From NCBI GenBank assembly GCA_030068075.1, contig CM057827.1, positions 74,538,500-74,602,499 of the forward strand: 64,000 nucleotides of DNA. Reading direction: 5' to 3'. The notes beneath the pieces are model-generated. The model saw nothing but the letters and a program-made list of their open reading frames with translations. It ran no database searches and was not told where the DNA came from. This stretch comes from Paguma larvata. Taxonomy: Eukaryota > Chordata > Mammalia > Carnivora > Viverridae. Below, one piece after another: positions 1-12,000 of the stretch. The position numbers were made by a program, and so were the translations under genes. Within the stretch, counting starts at the first letter, position 1, and every line of letters begins with the position of its first letter.

Positions 1-1600
1 AGAATGTTAGACCTTTTCATACTGTCCCAGGTGTTTGAGAATCTGTTCTTTTCCTTCTAAATTTTCTTTATTCTCTGTTCCTTAGAGCAAGATATGTTTA
101 CTCTCTATTCTTCAAAGTGGATATGTTTAATCTCTATTCTATAGAGTGGATCATTTCTACCCATGTATTTTCAAGTTCGCTGTCTCTTTCTTTGGTCATC
201 ACCATCTATATTGATACTATACTGTAATTTTTTCATTGCAAATATTGTATTTTAAAATTCTAAGTTTCCATATCATTTATCGTTTCTATATCTCTGCTGA
301 GAAATTTATTTCTGCTCATTTAAGGCATCTTTTTATCTTTCCTCATAAATCATCGTAATAATAGTTGCTGTAACTATTTGCCAATTCCAGCATCTTGGTA
401 GTCTTGGGTCATCTGCTAATTGTTCCCTTCAGAATTGATCACATTTTCCTGATTCTTATATGTCAAGTATTTTTAGAGTTTATCTCAGACATTTTGAATA
501 CTATGTTGTGAGATTCTGAGTAAGGTGGAATCCTCAGAAGAACTTTTTGTTGCTGTGTTCTTCTTCTGGTAGGCAATAAATTGTTTTCAGACCATAAATT
601 CTGTTGCATCTTCAAATGGTACTAGATCCGATGTCAGTTCTGCTTTCAAATCTTTTACTTTGCTGCTTTGAGTCTGCCTCACTCATGGAACACCACTAGT
701 TTGCCTGGGATTCTGGTAGTAGTTTATACCATAGGAAAGTTCTCAAGGGTCTTGTTATCCTATTTTAGAAATGTCTCACATGTGCACAGCTCAGAAACCA
801 GCCCAGGATGTGTGCTGCTGCATACACGGAATCAGGAGATCTCTCTCTCCAGGTTGTTTATCTCCAAGAAACTTCACACACGTTTTGACTTGCAGGACTC
901 TTTTCATCAGCTGACCAGTACTTTGGGGTTTCTCCTAGAGTTTCAGCTCTTTGAATTCTGCTGAGCTGCAGCTCAAAAACTGGGTCCTTTCCTTGGATAA
1001 GATAGCAAGATCAAAGTGGCAGAAAAAATACGGAAAATTTATTTCACACTCTTCAGATCACAGGGGCTCTCTCTCATTCCTTTTGCAAAAGGGATGTGGT
1101 ATCCCTCAGAATTTTAGCTGTCTGTGACACTGCTATTGTTCTGTAACAAGAGCTGCTCTAGATGGGTATGGAGAAAAAAGTGGGGAGATAAAAGAAAAAA
1201 AAATATGTCCCTGATACTCACCAGTTTACAGGGACCTCTTTTCAGAGTTCCCTGGACAAAATTCTTGATCTTTACTTAGGATTTATTCTGCCTGTATCAT
1301 ATCAACCATAGTTCTGCATGTGAGATCTGTTCTTAGCTACAGGCCATAAGAGAAAGTATCGAAAAAAATACACCTGCTCATGGGTTGCTTCTTCAAGGTT
1401 GATCCCCCTCTACAAAACACTATATTTCCTTTACTGTTTTTCAGTGTCTCACGTACTTAATTTGCATTTTTTCAAGGTTGTTTAGATATAAACAATGGAG
1501 AAATAGGCTGTGCTGGGCTTTTTATATTTGGACGGTACAATGTATTTTTATAAAACACGATAAAAACATTTATACATTTGTATTTGACTAATATCTGTCT
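1..1600 (-). repeat. Ancient L1, antisense: ORF1 and 5' region
   Basis: Read on the minus strand, the first bases correspond to the L1 ORF1 stretch around 'KRSN', with L1 5' sequence further along. Equivalent blocks lie at 28926-30530 and 57800-59440, where they join antisense ORF2 sequence at lower coordinates. No open frame survives. The L1 match is from memory of ancient mammalian L1 consensus; the inter-unit match is seen directly. Confidence 0.6.
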
Positions 1601-1610
1601 CCAATTATAA

Positions 1611-1649
1611 CTCATCTAGATGACTGGATACAGAATATACACACACACA

Positions 1650-1702
<53 letters not shown>

Positions 1703-1850
1703 AGAGGAATATTACACAGCTATAAAAAAGGATGAGATCTTGCCATTTGCAACAACGTGGATGAAGCTAGAGAATATTTGGCAAAGTGAAATAAGTCAAA
1801 CAGAGAAAGACAATGTCATATGATTTCACTCTTATGTGGAATCTAAAAAA
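1611..1850 (+). repeat. L1 3' fragment (ORF2 C-terminus) with embedded CA repeat
   Basis: The plus frame after the CA tract reads EEYYTAIKKDEILPFATTWM, then a stretch ending SEISQTEKD. This is the conserved C-terminal end of L1 ORF2. Equivalent fragments follow the CA tracts of units 2 and 3. It abuts the L1 relic starting near 1856 without an A-tail between them. Confidence 0.8.
1639..1703. repeat. (CA)n microsatellite, unit 1
   Basis: About 65 bp of near-perfect AC dinucleotide with two single-base interruptions. It lies inside the L1 ORF2 3' fragment. The same position in unit 2 has only about 19 bp (30552-30570), and in unit 3 about 43 bp (59454-59496). Confidence 0.95.
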
Positions 1851-1855
1851 GAAAA

Positions 1856-4340
1856 CCGATGGCTGAGACGACGACGATGGCAGCAAAGGAGAAAGACTGT
1901 ACGTTCACCTCTTCTCATGAACAACCAAATAACTATCACATCATCCCAAATATCCCAGAAATCAACATAAATACTGACAGAACAAACTCTTCGACTCAAA
2001 GGAGAGAAGAAGACATATGAAAAGAAATGTCAAGTGCAGACATACGGTTTAGGAAAGAAACAGAGTATAGGTGCTGCAGAGGGGAGGGAGCCATGGCCAC
2101 AGAGAAGGGTAAGAGAAAGAGAAGTAAACAAAGGAATACACAAGGAGAATCCTTCCCCAATTCCACTGGTTTGAAAAATGAGAGGAACCGGGTTTGGGGA
2201 GGTCTTGCAACCAGCGGGCTTAAAGCTTGAAATTTTTAAGGTCATCAGACTTGGCCAAGATGCGGACTGGAGGCCACTACACTGCTCCTGAACATAGGGC
2301 AGGCAAAAACTCCAGGAACAAATGGTATGCAAACAGTGATCTAAAGAGTGCTTGGGGCACATACTGGAGAGATTATTTGATCTTCTTGGACCATGTCCCT
2401 GAGGGGCAGCATTCATGGAGACACCTCTCCAGGAATAAGGAAGCTGCCTGGTGTCATTTCCCTCCCCCACCTCTCAGCATAAACACAGAACCACCTGTGC
2501 ACAACACCAAAGGGCCAACACTGGCGCCTAACTAGCTTACACCAGGCCTCACTGCCCTACACCCTGGTGGCACTGCCCTTCTCAGTCAAGCTTGCCTTAG
2601 TCCCAGCAGGCTCCTACCCCAGAAGACCAGCACAAATCCCTGCACACAACGTGCATCCAAACCAGAGATTTCTGCAAGACCTCATTTCTGGTAGAGGTGA
2701 TGGCAGGTCTCATTTCACAAGCAGACCAGAACACAGTGAGTTGAAATTCACCACGTTCAGGCTAGGGACCAAACACTTCCCACAGCAGGCAAGGAGAGCC
2801 ACTGCAGATGACTGGCCTGAAGGACAGAACAGTCCAAACACAACAGCAAAGCACACACAGCACACACCAGAGACACTCCCTGAAGAACCAGGCCATGGGC
2901 ACTATATGACCTCTTCCTCATAACTTCAATACATTCAGGAGTAGGATACATAACTGACTTTTCTTACATAGAGAAGGAGGCAAATTCTTAGTCAATATTC
3001 AAAGACAGAGGAATTTATCCCAAATGAAAGAACAAGACAAGGCCACTGCCAAAGATGTAAGTGAAACAGATATAAAAAACATGCCTGATGGAGGATATAA
3101 AGCAACAATCATAAGGATACTCACTGGAACTGAGAAAGAGAGGAAGACTTCAGGGAGTCCTTTACCACTGAGATAAAAGAAGTTTTAAAACTCAATCAGA
3201 GATGAAAAATGCAACACATGAGATTAGAAACAGGCATGATGCAATAAAAATCAGTATGGAAGAAGCCGAGGAATGAATTAGTGACCTAGGAGACAATGAA
3301 AACACAGTAATGAAGCTGAACATAAGAGAGAAGAAGGAATTACATAAAATGAGAATAGACTTAAGAAACTCAGTCACTCCATCAAACATAAAAATATTAT
3401 TATAGGAGTAACAGAAGAACAGAAAGAAAACGGGCAGGAAATTTATTTCAAGAAATAATAGCAGAAAACTTCTCCAATCTGGGGAAGGAAACAGATATCC
3501 AAGTCTAGGAGGCATCCAGGACTCTCAACAAAATCAACAAACACAGGCTAACACCAACAAGATTGTAATTTAATTTGCAACATGCAGTGATAAAGAAACA
3601 ACCTGAAAGGCAACAAAAGAAGGCCTTATTAAGGAAGACCCATAAGGCTGGCTTGAAATTTCTCAACAGAAACTTGGGAAGCCAGAAGGAAGTGGCATGA
3701 CATATTCAATGTGCTGAATGGAAAAAAACTGCAGCCAAGAATATTCTATCAGCCAAGGCTATCATTCAGAATAAAAGGAGAAATCAAGGGTTTCCCAAAC
3801 AAAAACCAAAGGAGTTTGTGACTACTAAACCAACTCTACAAACAATGCAAAAGTTTTCACGTAAATACTCACAAATCGAATCCAGCAATACATTAAAAAT
3901 AATTTGTCACAATCCAGTGGGATTTATTCCTGGGTTACAAGGGTGATTCAGTATTTGTAAATCAATCAACATGATACACCACATTAATAAAAAGGAGAAG
4001 AATTTTATGATCATTTCAATGGATGCTGAAAAATCATTATCCATTCATGATAAAAATCCCACAAAAAAGCAGGATTAGAGGGCACATAGCTCAACATAAT
4101 AAAGACCATACATAAAAAAAACTCAGAGCTAATACCATCTTAAATGGGAAAAAAACTGAGAGCTTTTCCTCTACAGTAAGGAACAAATAGATATGCCCAC
4201 ACTCATCACTTTTATTCAACATAGTACTGGAAGTCCTAGCCAGAGCAATAAGATAGCAAAAGATTGCTGCGTTGTATACCTGAAACTATGTAACATTCTG
4301 TGTTACCTACACTCAAAACTTTTTTTAAATTTTAATTAAA
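1856..4340 (+). repeat. Decayed sense L1 relic with two internal deletions, unit 1
   Basis: L1 5' UTR-like sequence (about 1856-2990) is followed by decayed ORF1 (about 3020-3850). It then jumps directly to the RT part of ORF2 (about 3860-4260; motifs around 'VGFIPGLQG' and 'NMIHHINK'), and jumps again to a 3' end (4261-4340) with the typical 'gttgtatacctgaaac' L1 tail. Frames are full of stops. Units 2 and 3 carry the same two deletions, so both deletions predate the duplication. A run of AT-rich sequence follows. Confidence 0.78.
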
Positions 4341-5264
4341 ATAAAAAATTAAATTATATAATTAAATATATATATATAATCTTCTAGGACATACATTTTG
4401 GAATGCTTCCATTAATTCCTTGAAACAATTCCAGATATAGAGTAAGCACAGGTCCATATATATAGTAAGCAAAAAATAACTTTAGAGGACCTATGAATAA
4501 AGCTAAAAATAAATTACTGGTTCATTAATGTGCATATGTATGCGGTCAAAAGAAAATCAGAAGCTGATATCGGTCTATGCTTTCAAAATTCTTTCCACAA
4601 AGGTTTATCATCGACAGAAAAAATACTGAGTGATCATGAAGCATTTATCTAAGAGAAAGATAAGTGAGAACAGCAGCATGAATGCAAAACACCACGAAGC
4701 AGGAAAGATTAGTACCCCTGTAGTCTGCAATCAGATTGTTTTTAATTATCTGAATAGCAATCTGAATGCAAAATTTTCCAGCCTAACAGGATAATTACGC
4801 CCTCCAAATCATAAAGAAAAAGTTGAGAGCTTATAATAGACCCAAAGAACCTGGATTAGATATGAATATTTTTCAACTCACAAGGAATAAGAAAAAGAAC
4901 AATTATTGGTAATAGTGGAGATTATCAATCACAAGTGAATAATTAGCATCTTGGTTACCTCAAGATATAGATTATAAGAAAATACATGAATAAGCTGAAA
5001 AAATGATGATAAACTGAAAACTTTAACAGAGATAGTGAAGCAAAGAAATGATTTCACGTAGCACATATATGTACATATCCATGTGAATCAACGTAAGTTT
5101 CGAATTAAGGTTTTATCTATCTATGTCTTCATTATTAAGGGAAGAAGAGTATTCTTAAAGGGTCTGGTAACACTAAAATCAACTGCAGAATCACTGAAGA
5201 AACCAATTCTAAAATTCCAATTACAAGCTACAAAATGATCAAGATAAAAATCTTTCAGCCGTTA
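4341..5264. other. Non-coding 3' flank of OR 1
   Basis: AT-rich unique-looking sequence between the L1 relic and the OR stop codon. It probably holds the OR 3' UTR, since the OR is on the minus strand. It is conserved in unit 2 (33091-33738) and unit 3 (62141-63034). I saw no convincing minus-strand AATAAA close to the stop and no other gene. Confidence 0.6.
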
Positions 5265-6203
5265 CTATGAAATCTTTCTAAAACTCATTAATGGTCGGAA
5301 AGTTCTCTTCATTGCTGTCTTCATCTCTTTATTCCTGAATGTGTAGATGACTGGATTCAGAAAAGGAGTGATAACTGCATCACAGAGAGCAAGAAATTTG
5401 TCCATTTGGGAATTGGGATGTGGCCACGTATAGATAAACATGGTTGGACCAAAGAACAAAAGAACCACAGTGATGTGAGCTGACAGGGTAGACACGGCTT
5501 TGGATGAACCACCAGAGGAATGTTTCCAAACCGTAAACAGGATGAAGATGTAGGAGATAAGGAGTATCAAGAAGGAACCAACACAGAGAAATCCACTGTT
5601 AACAGTGACCATGAACTGCAATTTGTAGGTATCTGTACAGGCCAATCTGAGGAGCCGAGGAAGGTCACAGTAAAAGCTGTCCAATACATTAGGACCACAA
5701 AAGGGTAAATTAACAATAAACGCTAGTTGGAACAGTGAGTGACTGACACCAAGGGCCCAGGCAGCAGCCAGAAACAAAACACACAGTCGTGGGCTCATGA
5801 TGGTCAAGTAGTGGAGAGGCTTGCAAATGGCAACATATCTGTCAAAGGCCATGGCGATGAGTAGCACCATCTCCACACCACCAACGACATGGATGATGAA
5901 GATCTGGGCAATGCAGCCTCCAAAGGAGATGACTTTGCGCTTTCTGAAAAGGTCATAAATCATCTTGGGGGAGGTGGCAGAGCAGGCTCCCAAGTCAATG
6001 AACGACAGACTGGCCAGTAGGAAGTACATGGGGGAATGTAAGTGAGGATCAATGGTCACAGAAAACACAATGAAGATGTTTCCAGTCATACTTGCCACAT
6101 AGAGCACAGAGGAGAACACGAGGAGGAGAAGCTGGATCTCCCATGAATGAGTGAGTCCCAGAAACACAAACTCAGACACGACTGAGTGATTCCCTCCATC
6201 CAT
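5265..6203 (-). CDS. OR4F-like: Olfactory receptor, class II, OR4F-like (copy 1)
   Basis: A complete 312-residue seven-transmembrane odorant receptor, expected at the ciliary membrane of olfactory neurons and coupling to Golf. Landmarks seen: N-glycosylation site N5-H-S; G41-N42 in TM1; PMYFLL at 58-63 before TM2; C97 and C179 for the extracellular disulfide, with C169 and C189 also present; [10 protein letters not shown] at 118-127 at the end of TM3; SY at 217-218 in TM5; KAVSTLSAH at 235-243 before TM6; NPVIYTFRN at 283-291 in TM7. I chose the MDGGNHS start because it gives the family length and lies 23 nt inside a splice acceptor. The open frame continues 28 codons further upstream, but that part is probably intron. 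The subfamily call rests on remembered similarity to human OR4F proteins; the ligand is unknown. By my count it differs from copies 2 and 3 at about 27 and 24 residues. Confidence 0.95.
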   Translation of the reverse strand: MDGGNHSVVSEFVFLGLTHSWEIQLLLLVFSSVLYVASMTGNIFIVFSVTIDPHLHSPMYFLLASLSFIDLGACSATSPKMIYDLFRKRKVISFGGCIAQIFIIHVVGGVEMVLLIAMAFDRYVAICKPLHYLTIMSPRLCVLFLAAAWALGVSHSLFQLAFIVNLPFCGPNVLDSFYCDLPRLLRLACTDTYKLQFMVTVNSGFLCVGSFLILLISYIFILFTVWKHSSGGSSKAVSTLSAHITVVLLFFGPTMFIYTWPHPNSQMDKFLALCDAVITPFLNPVIYTFRNKEMKTAMKRTFRPLMSFRKIS

Positions 6204-6226
6204 TGATCCAGCCAACTGGACTGCCA

Positions 6227-6245
6227 CTGAAATAATGAGAACCAA
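6227..6245 (-). promoter_or_regulatory. Splice acceptor of OR 1 coding exon
   Basis: On the minus strand, a T-rich run ending TTATTTCAG precedes TGGCAG, placing the coding exon 5' end at 6226, 23 nt before the ATG. The AG is kept at the same distance in all three copies (exon ends 6226, 34703, 63996). OR genes usually splice a non-coding 5' exon to one coding exon, which fits; use in vivo is inferred. Confidence 0.65.
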
Positions 6246-6531
6246 AAAAATGAGGAAAATGTGATTAGGGAGATGATAATATGTCATAGACTTACCAATG
6301 TTTCAATATTCTTATAATGAATGAAAAGTATGTAGTTACCTGGTTACTCAAATATATAAAAAAAAAAAGAAACAAAAGGAAATCAACACACTATAATCAC
6401 ATATGTGAGTCAAGACTTTTTTTAAACCTACCACCAATACTCCGATTGAAATTCTGTTCTCAATTAATAGATTAGCCATGAACATTGACCCCTGAGTATC
6501 TATGACATTCATCATCTGTTCTAATCCTTTC

Positions 6532-6735
6532 TGAGGGGTGCCTGAATGGCTCAGTCCATTTCGCATCCAACTTCAGCATCAGTCATGAGTTTGTGAGTTC
6601 GAGCCCCACATCAGGCTCTGTGCTGACACCTTGGAGTCTGGAGGCCCCTCCTGATTCTGTGTCTCTCTCTCTTCCCCTAGCCCCCATCACCCTCTCTTCG
6701 TCTCTCCCTCAGAAATAAATTAAAAAATTTATTTT
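6532..6735 (+). repeat. CanSINE (tRNA-Lys-derived), upstream of OR 1
   Basis: Starts with the diverged tRNA-like head GGGGTGCCTGAATGGCTCAG, contains the B-box-like GTTCGAGCCCCACATC, a CT-rich middle and an A/T-rich tail. Shared with unit 2 (34984-35222), so it inserted before the duplication. Confidence 0.88.
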
Positions 6736-8185
6736 TTTTATTTATATCACTTGTGATATTGACTATTTCTCATTTCTAACCTATTCCATCTGGCTTTAAT
6801 GTATGTCCTTGTAATCTACTCCTCTTTCAGTTTGCTCCCAGTATTTTCTAATAAAAAGTATATAAAATGAGAGGAAAGCATGATTAACAAATAGATTGTC
6901 ACCTTGAGTGAGAAAGTGACTGATATGAGTTGAGACTAAATTAAGACAGGCTGTAGACTGAGACTGAATAGAGACTAGATTATGTGAAATTGGCCAGCCC
7001 ACTAGTAACACACTCGCTATGTGGACTCTAAAACAAAATAAAACAAATGTTTTCCATCACATTTTATTATGGTCACTGTCCAGGGTACCTCTAGTTCCCA
7101 TGCAATTGTTCATAACTACAAAGCCCGAAACTGGCCTCAGCATTCAATAAGAATGTCATGCCACCTAGGGATGCAAGGCTTTCTCAAAACCTAGTAAAAG
7201 TGTATTCAAAAGATTTCACCAGTTTCTGATAAGGTGCATACCTAGAGTGGCCACCGAGGATGTAACACATTTTTACAAACAGCTTTTCTCTGTTCATACA
7301 TATGAAAGGATTAAAGATCAGCACTTGGAATGGATGGGATAGTACATCTTAATTCATCAGTGTCTCATCATCACTTTGGTATCAACTTTCATGCCCACTG
7401 ACATCCCTACACCCTTTAATGTGCTTAGTACCACCTGCAGTGTAACCTGTTGGTGTGTAGTGGTATCCTACTTACTGTGAAATCTAATCAGATATTTTAT
7501 CTTCAAGGAAATTTGTATTTTGTACTTTTGATTTATGATTATAAAATAAGAAAGCCAAACATTAATAAATCATATTTTAAAGAGGACAGATGAGCTTTCT
7601 TTCTGATCGTAAGCCATAAAATACAAAAGGTGACACTGGAAATTCAGTCCTTTAATATGTAGAATATTTATATGTGAAGTGGAGGGTGAGCAGAGAACAG
7701 TGTTACATATGTCTCTGTGTCCAGATATGTACCTTGATCATATCCTGTAAGAGACAGTAATTTCTAAACACAGTACTACTAAGGTTGATTATTTTAGGAC
7801 TTGATGAGGTAGAGTAGAAAGGTATAATGACATCCTTCATTTCTACAGCTACAATTCCAGACTTTCTCATGCCAAGGAGCATCTGACTGAAGCCCTCAGT
7901 CATCCCATACTGGAAAACGCATGGAGCCTGTCACTATGTCCTGCCCCCCATTCTAGGTCTTGACCACTAGCATGAATCTCTATTCTCATTCACATGTAGT
8001 GATTATATTGTTACCTCTTGAACCAATAGTCTACAGTCTCAAGGTGCACATTATCTATTACCAGAAATCTGGGGCCCAAATAGGGGGACACTTAGGCTGA
8101 TCATCCATGCAGAAAAGAACTGCTCCAACTGAGGAATGGATTGATAGAAATGTCAGTTTCTAGGAATTCCATCCTTTGGCCTTTC
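6736..8185. other. Duplicated non-coding interval, unit 1
   Basis: No gene or clear repeat recognised. It is collinear with 35223-36640 of unit 2 at roughly 90% identity by eye. Short open frames here do not keep their frame in unit 2. It lies inside the inferred 5' intron of the OR gene. Confidence 0.6.
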
Positions 8186-8312
8186 TAAAGGTTTTAAAAA
8201 TAATCTCAAAAATAATCTCAATATTTATAAGAGTGTTGCTCGAGTACAAGATTCCAAGATCAAGAGTCGCATGCTCTACCAGCACTGAGTTAGCCAGACA
8301 TCCCAGTCTTTC
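8186..8312 (-). repeat. Degraded antisense CanSINE, unit 1
   Basis: The plus strand reads 'ccaagatcaagagtcgcatgctctaccagcactgag', the reverse complement of a decayed CanSINE head. The clearer unit 2 counterpart is at 37235-37345. Confidence 0.6.
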
Positions 8313-9741
8313 AAAATTTTATTATCCTCAAAGGTCAATTAAAATCTCAAATACTTCTTATAGCTTTCACTAACATTTTTCCTTGAGGCTGATTTATTCT
8401 TTCGCTGACTCTTGTAAGTCAAAGAAATTAGTTGAAAACAAAAATATGAATTGTACAGATACAATCTCATGTATTACACAATACATGTCAAGTGAACACT
8501 AAGTTAATGTGTGGTCTGTTGTGGCACGGGAAGGGAAATGTCATATAGACATTCAAAGGTAGATGGTAACTGGTATCGGCAAGAGCAGATGTATAGAAGA
8601 TAGTTATCCTAAGAAGACAGATATTGATGTGGTCCTTTAGGAATTATAATTGAATAAAAAAGAGATATATAATATGTGGAATATACCTTAAATTACATAA
8701 TATGAAAGTAACTTTTAATACTAATGATCATTATACATGTATAGCCCATATTATGAGAAATTAGATTAATAACCCCAGGGTATAGTAAGGCAATGCCTTT
8801 AGGTCAATGATCTTCACTATTTATTATTCTCTCATTTCGTGGTCTTCTTCTGCAATTATTTTAACAGACACAAGGGGAAAGGTTTCATTTGAAAACTTAG
8901 AGTAGCCAGGACAGATAGTTTCCCAATGAGAAGGCACCTAAGACTTTATAGCATATTTCTTGGTAGATATCAGAGAACATTTAATCTTCAAGCCTAGATA
9001 CAGCACTCAGTTTATTTTCCTCAAGTCTATGAAGTAATTTGAGATGTGGAAAAAAATGCATCAGAGAGAAAAGAGAAGAGAAATGTACGGAAATGTGGGG
9101 GGAAATGGGGAAAGGGGGAAATTAGGAAAGATATATATGATAAAGAAAAAAAAGAAACAGTTAGGGAAAAAAGAGAAAAAGCTAAACAAGTTTCAGATAG
9201 TATTAAATATGGCAGCAAAGGTTACTGAGAACTCAGGTAAATTAAACAAAACATCAATCTCTCACCTTTAATTCACTGATTCAGGGTTGCTCCTGACTTG
9301 GACACTAGGCTGCATTTAAGGGAGTCAGATGATCTATTACCTGCCCTGTCAGGTTCACACATTATAATGAATGCACAGATTGCCTTTTACACTGTATATA
9401 TGACATACACAAGTAATTCACTGTAAAATATTTAACCATTTTTTAATGACATGATAAGTCAAGTCATATACTAAGCAGAATGAGGTAATCAGAACAATAG
9501 AAAATGGGCATGTGAAATTCTCCCCACTGTGTGTTCTACTATCCCAGAAGGTGTTCTGTCCAGTCAGCTTCTGCTGCTGACGGTCACAGTAATTTCCAAA
9601 CGTGATGTTCTTCTACATGGTTGACTTATCGCACAGCTATAGGCTCACAGTCAAAAGTCCAGAAATCATTTCCAAATTTTCATCTCTATATTCTTCAATC
9701 CTAAAAATACAAAAATTCACAGATTGCCTTTCACACATCAT
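8313..9741. other. Non-coding interval with purine-rich tract (9044-9215), unit 1
   Basis: No gene recognised. About 430 bp (near 8430-8890) has no counterpart in unit 2, where flanking sequence joins near 37470-37490. A strongly purine-rich plus-strand tract of G/A runs at 9044-9215 is shared with 37629-37760. Overlapping open frames there are simple-sequence artefacts. Confidence 0.55.
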
Positions 9742-9968
9742 AGTACAATGATTAGCACCTTGGACTTCGATGGCAGGCAAAACCATTCACTTGCTATATG
9801 AGCATGCCAATGTTACTTGACCTCTCTGAGCTTCAGTATTCTCATTACTAATGTGGAGATAATACTACTTCCTTGAAGGGCATTGTGAGAAATAAATGAT
9901 ATAAATAAACTTACCTAACTCAGCACCTACCACATAATATGTCACAACTAATGTTATCTCTTATATAC
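9742..9968 (+). repeat. MIR SINE fragment, unit 1
   Basis: Matches the MIR layout: 'gtacaatgattagcac' head, a central TTACTTGACCTCTCTGAGC segment, an ATGTGGAGATAATA segment, and a 3' part with 'cagcacctaccacataatatg'. Unit 2 counterpart at about 38362-38580. Predates the duplication. Confidence 0.75.
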
Positions 9969-12000
9969 TGAAGAATAACTACATGAGTGAATTCTAAGGA
10001 CAAAAAATTATTCCTCAAATTCTGAAACTTCCATTATTCTAAAGCATTGACACTAGACCTGGTGTTAGGAAAACTTTTCATATCCACACTTGCATTCAAT
10101 CACTTAAGCTTTTTTCCCAAATAACAATGTTGCTCCTTAGCGGAAATACTAATCAAAGACTGTCAAAGGGATGCAAGAAGAAGCTTGCCAGGCTGTGCCC
10201 CTTTCACATATGCTGTTCCCACAATCCAAAGCCATAAATTTCAATTTAAAACAAATATTTTTTTTCTGACCACCACAGAAAACACTGGGCATTTCCTTTG
10301 TCTTTAGTGGTAAGAGGGAGAAGAGAATGGAGAAAGAGCCAAGGCAGGCACTTTAAGTTTTTGAAGGCCATGCACAACCAGACTCAGATACGTGCTCGTC
10401 TGCCAGGAACACAGACTTTTCTTTCACACTGCTTTTTTCATAAGGCATACAAAACTTTCATTGTTACCTCCACTATAATTGTATGAATGGAGAAAGCAGA
10501 GGTACTTCAGGCACACTACAGTCACATTCAAAACCAAAGTCTTAGGTATGTTATTCCCCATTCTTCTCACTTATTCACTCTGTTAAAGTGGATTTGCTTA
10601 CTACATGCGAGACTTCAGGTGGACCAATGTTGTACAAAGTCAATGCTTATCCAACCTATATATAAATATATGCCAGGCATTGCATGATGCATGTCAGAGA
10701 AGTGAAACTGACCCTCTAATACATGAGGAGAGCTGAAAAAAGGTAACTGTAGGTATAAGAAAAGGCAGCATAGCAGATGTGAAATTTTTGTGTAACTCTA
10801 ATAACTGGTAAATATTTTAATATATGGAGTCCAAAAATGTCACTTCAAGCAGATGGTCAAATATGGAAACCAGGTAAGTTTGGTGCTCACTCAGTTAATG
10901 GTGAAGCACGCGGATTATCTGAAAATAGATATTGGTTTTGGAAAATACAAAAAATGAGAAAAATTGTAGAGATTCATTTGTGCCTCACGTTAGGAACTAA
11001 AACAGATATTCGAGAATGATTAATTGAATGCACAGAGTCAGTGAAGAAGAGAGTAGAAGGAATTGGTGACAGGACCAGTAATTAGGAAAGAAGCTCCATC
11101 TGTAAGTGTGATGGGTCATTTGGAGGAAAGAAACAAGAGAGGGAGGAAGTCCTCTAAAGAGAATGCTCAAATAAAGCAGATATTGGGGGATATAGAGATG
11201 TAAGAAAACTATAAGGTTTCAGCTTTAAGACCGTCAAAGCAAAAACAAAGTTATTAACAAATACAAAAAAAATTGGTGGTGAATTAAAGTTGGAGAGAAT
11301 ATGAAGAGTGACATCAAAGATGACACCAAGATTTGAGCATGAATACATAGGACAATGGCAGATTCGTTTTTAAAAATAAGGCAGTCGGACACAGAATTTG
11401 TGGGGATCGAAAAAACAGATGATCGCATTTATATTAAACAATCAGAGTTTCAGATACTAATGAGGTGTCCAAGTAGAAATATGAGTCAGGATGGATGAGA
11501 AGAAATATAAATTCAAAATGTACTGTATATCAATCCATAAGAGTAATAACTTAATGTACAAGATGAAAAGGTCCTTGAGGGAAAGAGGATGGAGGGGAGG
11601 AAAAAAAAAGAAAGAAAAAAAACAAAGACCCTACCATATAGAAAGTCGTAGTGAAAATGTGAAAGGAGACAAAGGAGCCAACAAATTAGAGAAAACAATC
11701 ACACAGGTCAGAGGACAATCAGTGGTGAGCCAGAGAAGCCAAAACTGAAGAGCAAGTCAAAAGGATGAAAAAAGAAGAAAGGGAAGGAGTAGAGAAATTT
11801 TATGACAGCGAAGAAAATGTGATGATAAAGTAAAAATATATATAAGAAAATGAGATACCAATTTACATAAGTTTTTTTTGCTTTGTAAATGGGCAGTTTG
11901 GTTTATCATAGGCACACATTGTAAATATCAAATAGGTTCATTCATGAATAAATAATGAAATGAATGAGAAAGAACTGCCAAAGAATGGATGAATGACATG
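9969..12000. other. Non-coding interval with ancient repeat-like sequence, unit 1
   Basis: No gene. About 11040-11820 resembles an old mammalian interspersed repeat that I cannot name with certainty (segments such as 'gacaccaagatttgagc' and 'gaggtgtccaagtagaaatatg'). Collinear with unit 2 at 38581-41430, except for the private L1 insertion there. Confidence 0.4.

Noticed and set aside
1620..1823. 67-codon frame with a threonine-histidine run
   Set aside because: It is the CA microsatellite plus the tail of L1 ORF2, not a host gene.
2030..2923. Several overlapping frames of 100-146 codons on both strands
   Set aside because: They lie in L1 5' UTR-like relic sequence. The counterparts in units 2 and 3 shift frame, and no known protein is recognisable.
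6204..6287. N-terminal extension of OR copy 1 (28 extra codons from an upstream ATG)
   Set aside because: The extension crosses the conserved splice acceptor at 6227 and is absent from copies 2 and 3, whose longer frames start with GTG at the acceptor. The family length fits the MDGGNHS start.
9044..9271. Lysine-rich frames of 60-75 codons
   Set aside because: Low-complexity purine-rich DNA opens several frames at once; there is no conserved start or domain.
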